Below, one piece after another: positions 5,161 to 5,551 of a stretch of 5,551 nucleotides of DNA (position 1 is the stretch's first letter; each line of letters opens with the position of its first letter). The stretch comes from Deltaproteobacteria bacterium (GTDB taxonomy: Bacteria; Desulfobacterota; Syntrophia; Syntrophales; UBA2210): assembly GCA_016935875.1 (NCBI GenBank), contig JAFGQD010000172.1, forward strand, positions 1 through 5,551, given 5' to 3'. Both the position numbers and the translations under genes were made by a program. The notes beneath the pieces are model-generated. The model was not told the DNA's origin and did not search any database. It worked only from the letters and a program-made list of their open reading frames with translations.

Positions 5161-5551
5161 TCATATCAGTTCCCTGAGGCTCAATTTGTATGACTTTACC
5201 ATCATGACCGGATGGTAGGAATGTTTTGTCTGAGCCAGACCCGGTAGGCCCATGTCACTTTCCTTGTTGATGTATTCCAACTCCGGGAAGAGCCTGCGCG
5301 CGCATTCCCTGTCGAAAAACTGGTAGAGACCCTTAAACTGCGCCGAAGCCTTCTGGAAGTGGAGTGCGCTCATCGTTTCCGTAAGCTGCGAAGCGATGCC
5401 AAAGGCCTGCGTCGTCCCATCGATTGAGAGCATGATGCTTCTGAACCCCTGTGTATCGATATTTTTCAGGGCGTTTTTGGTGGCGTTCCACTCGCAGGCG
5501 AGATCTTCGTCCTTGTCCACCTCACAGTCCCGTTCTTCGCACCACCTTTCC
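5161..5551 (-). CDS. DUF2156 / LPG-synthase C-terminal-like protein, C-terminal part only
   Basis: The last 129 codons of a gene whose 5' end lies beyond the right edge. The frame is open to the edge, and the GTG at 5518-5520 is probably internal, since coding-like sequence (RWCEERDCE) precedes it. Segments typical of the DUF2156 domain (GNAT-like fold, related to the C-terminal domain of phosphatidylglycerol lysyltransferase) are AFGIASQL, HFQKA, GLYQFFDREC, then EYINKESDMGLPGL and SYHPVMMVKSYKL near the C-terminus. These domains are thought to use an aminoacyl-tRNA or acyl-type donor, but most soluble single-domain members have no proven substrate. Whether this one has membrane segments upstream cannot be seen. 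It is the first of three minus-strand genes; the next starts 104 bp downstream. Confidence 0.8.
   Translation of the reverse strand, partial: ERWCEERDCEVDKDEDLACEWNATKNALKNIDTQGFRSIMLSIDGTTQAFGIASQLTETMSALHFQKASAQFKGLYQFFDRECARRLFPELEYINKESDMGLPGLAQTKHSYHPVMMVKSYKLSLRELI

Overview
The window looks like an ordinary chromosomal segment of a free-living, probably anaerobic bacterium of mid GC content (about half G+C by eye). The mix of genes is a cysteine-free rubrerythrin-like ferritin fold protein, a Fe-S-less MutY-like glycosylase, a small pyridoxamine-phosphate-oxidase-fold protein, dodecin, an MBL hydrolase and a plant-HPR1-like dehydrogenase. This combination resembles what I know from Desulfobacterota (former Deltaproteobacteria, Syntrophus/Syntrophobacter-like). 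That placement is inference from protein style, not a search result.

Left part (1-2477): a hydroxypyruvate/glyoxylate reductase-type 2-hydroxyacid dehydrogenase on the minus strand (133-1281) diverges from an MBL-fold hydrolase with a C-terminal helical/winged-helix tail on the plus strand (1512-2477). The 230-bp intergenic region holds a candidate minus-strand promoter and a small palindrome followed by GTGA repeats. The first ~130 bases are AT-rich and cannot be assigned.

Middle (2478-3661): two small single-gene plus-strand units follow, each with its own leader and a strong Shine-Dalgarno. One is a 152-aa ferritin-like di-iron protein (2706-3164). The other is dodecin, a flavin-binding protein (3443-3661). 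Both have TTGATA -35-like boxes. Small inverted repeats lie at the ferritin-like start region and upstream of dodecin. These look like independently controlled redox or flavin homeostasis genes.

Right part (3662-5551): three minus-strand genes run towards dodecin. In transcription order they are the C-terminal part of a DUF2156 / LPG-synthase-C-like protein (cut by the right edge), a PNPOx-fold flavin-binding family protein (4667-5056), and a MutY-like HhH-GPD DNA glycosylase (3750-4580). Gaps of 104 and 86 bp allow but do not prove an operon. The glycosylase is the most unusual gene. It keeps the MutY catalytic Glu but has Glu at the catalytic Asp position, lacks all four Fe-S cysteines, and has a winged-helix-like tail instead of the MutT-like 8-oxoG domain.

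No RNA genes, insertion sequences, CRISPR arrays or phage genes are visible. I do not see an obvious new multi-gene system.
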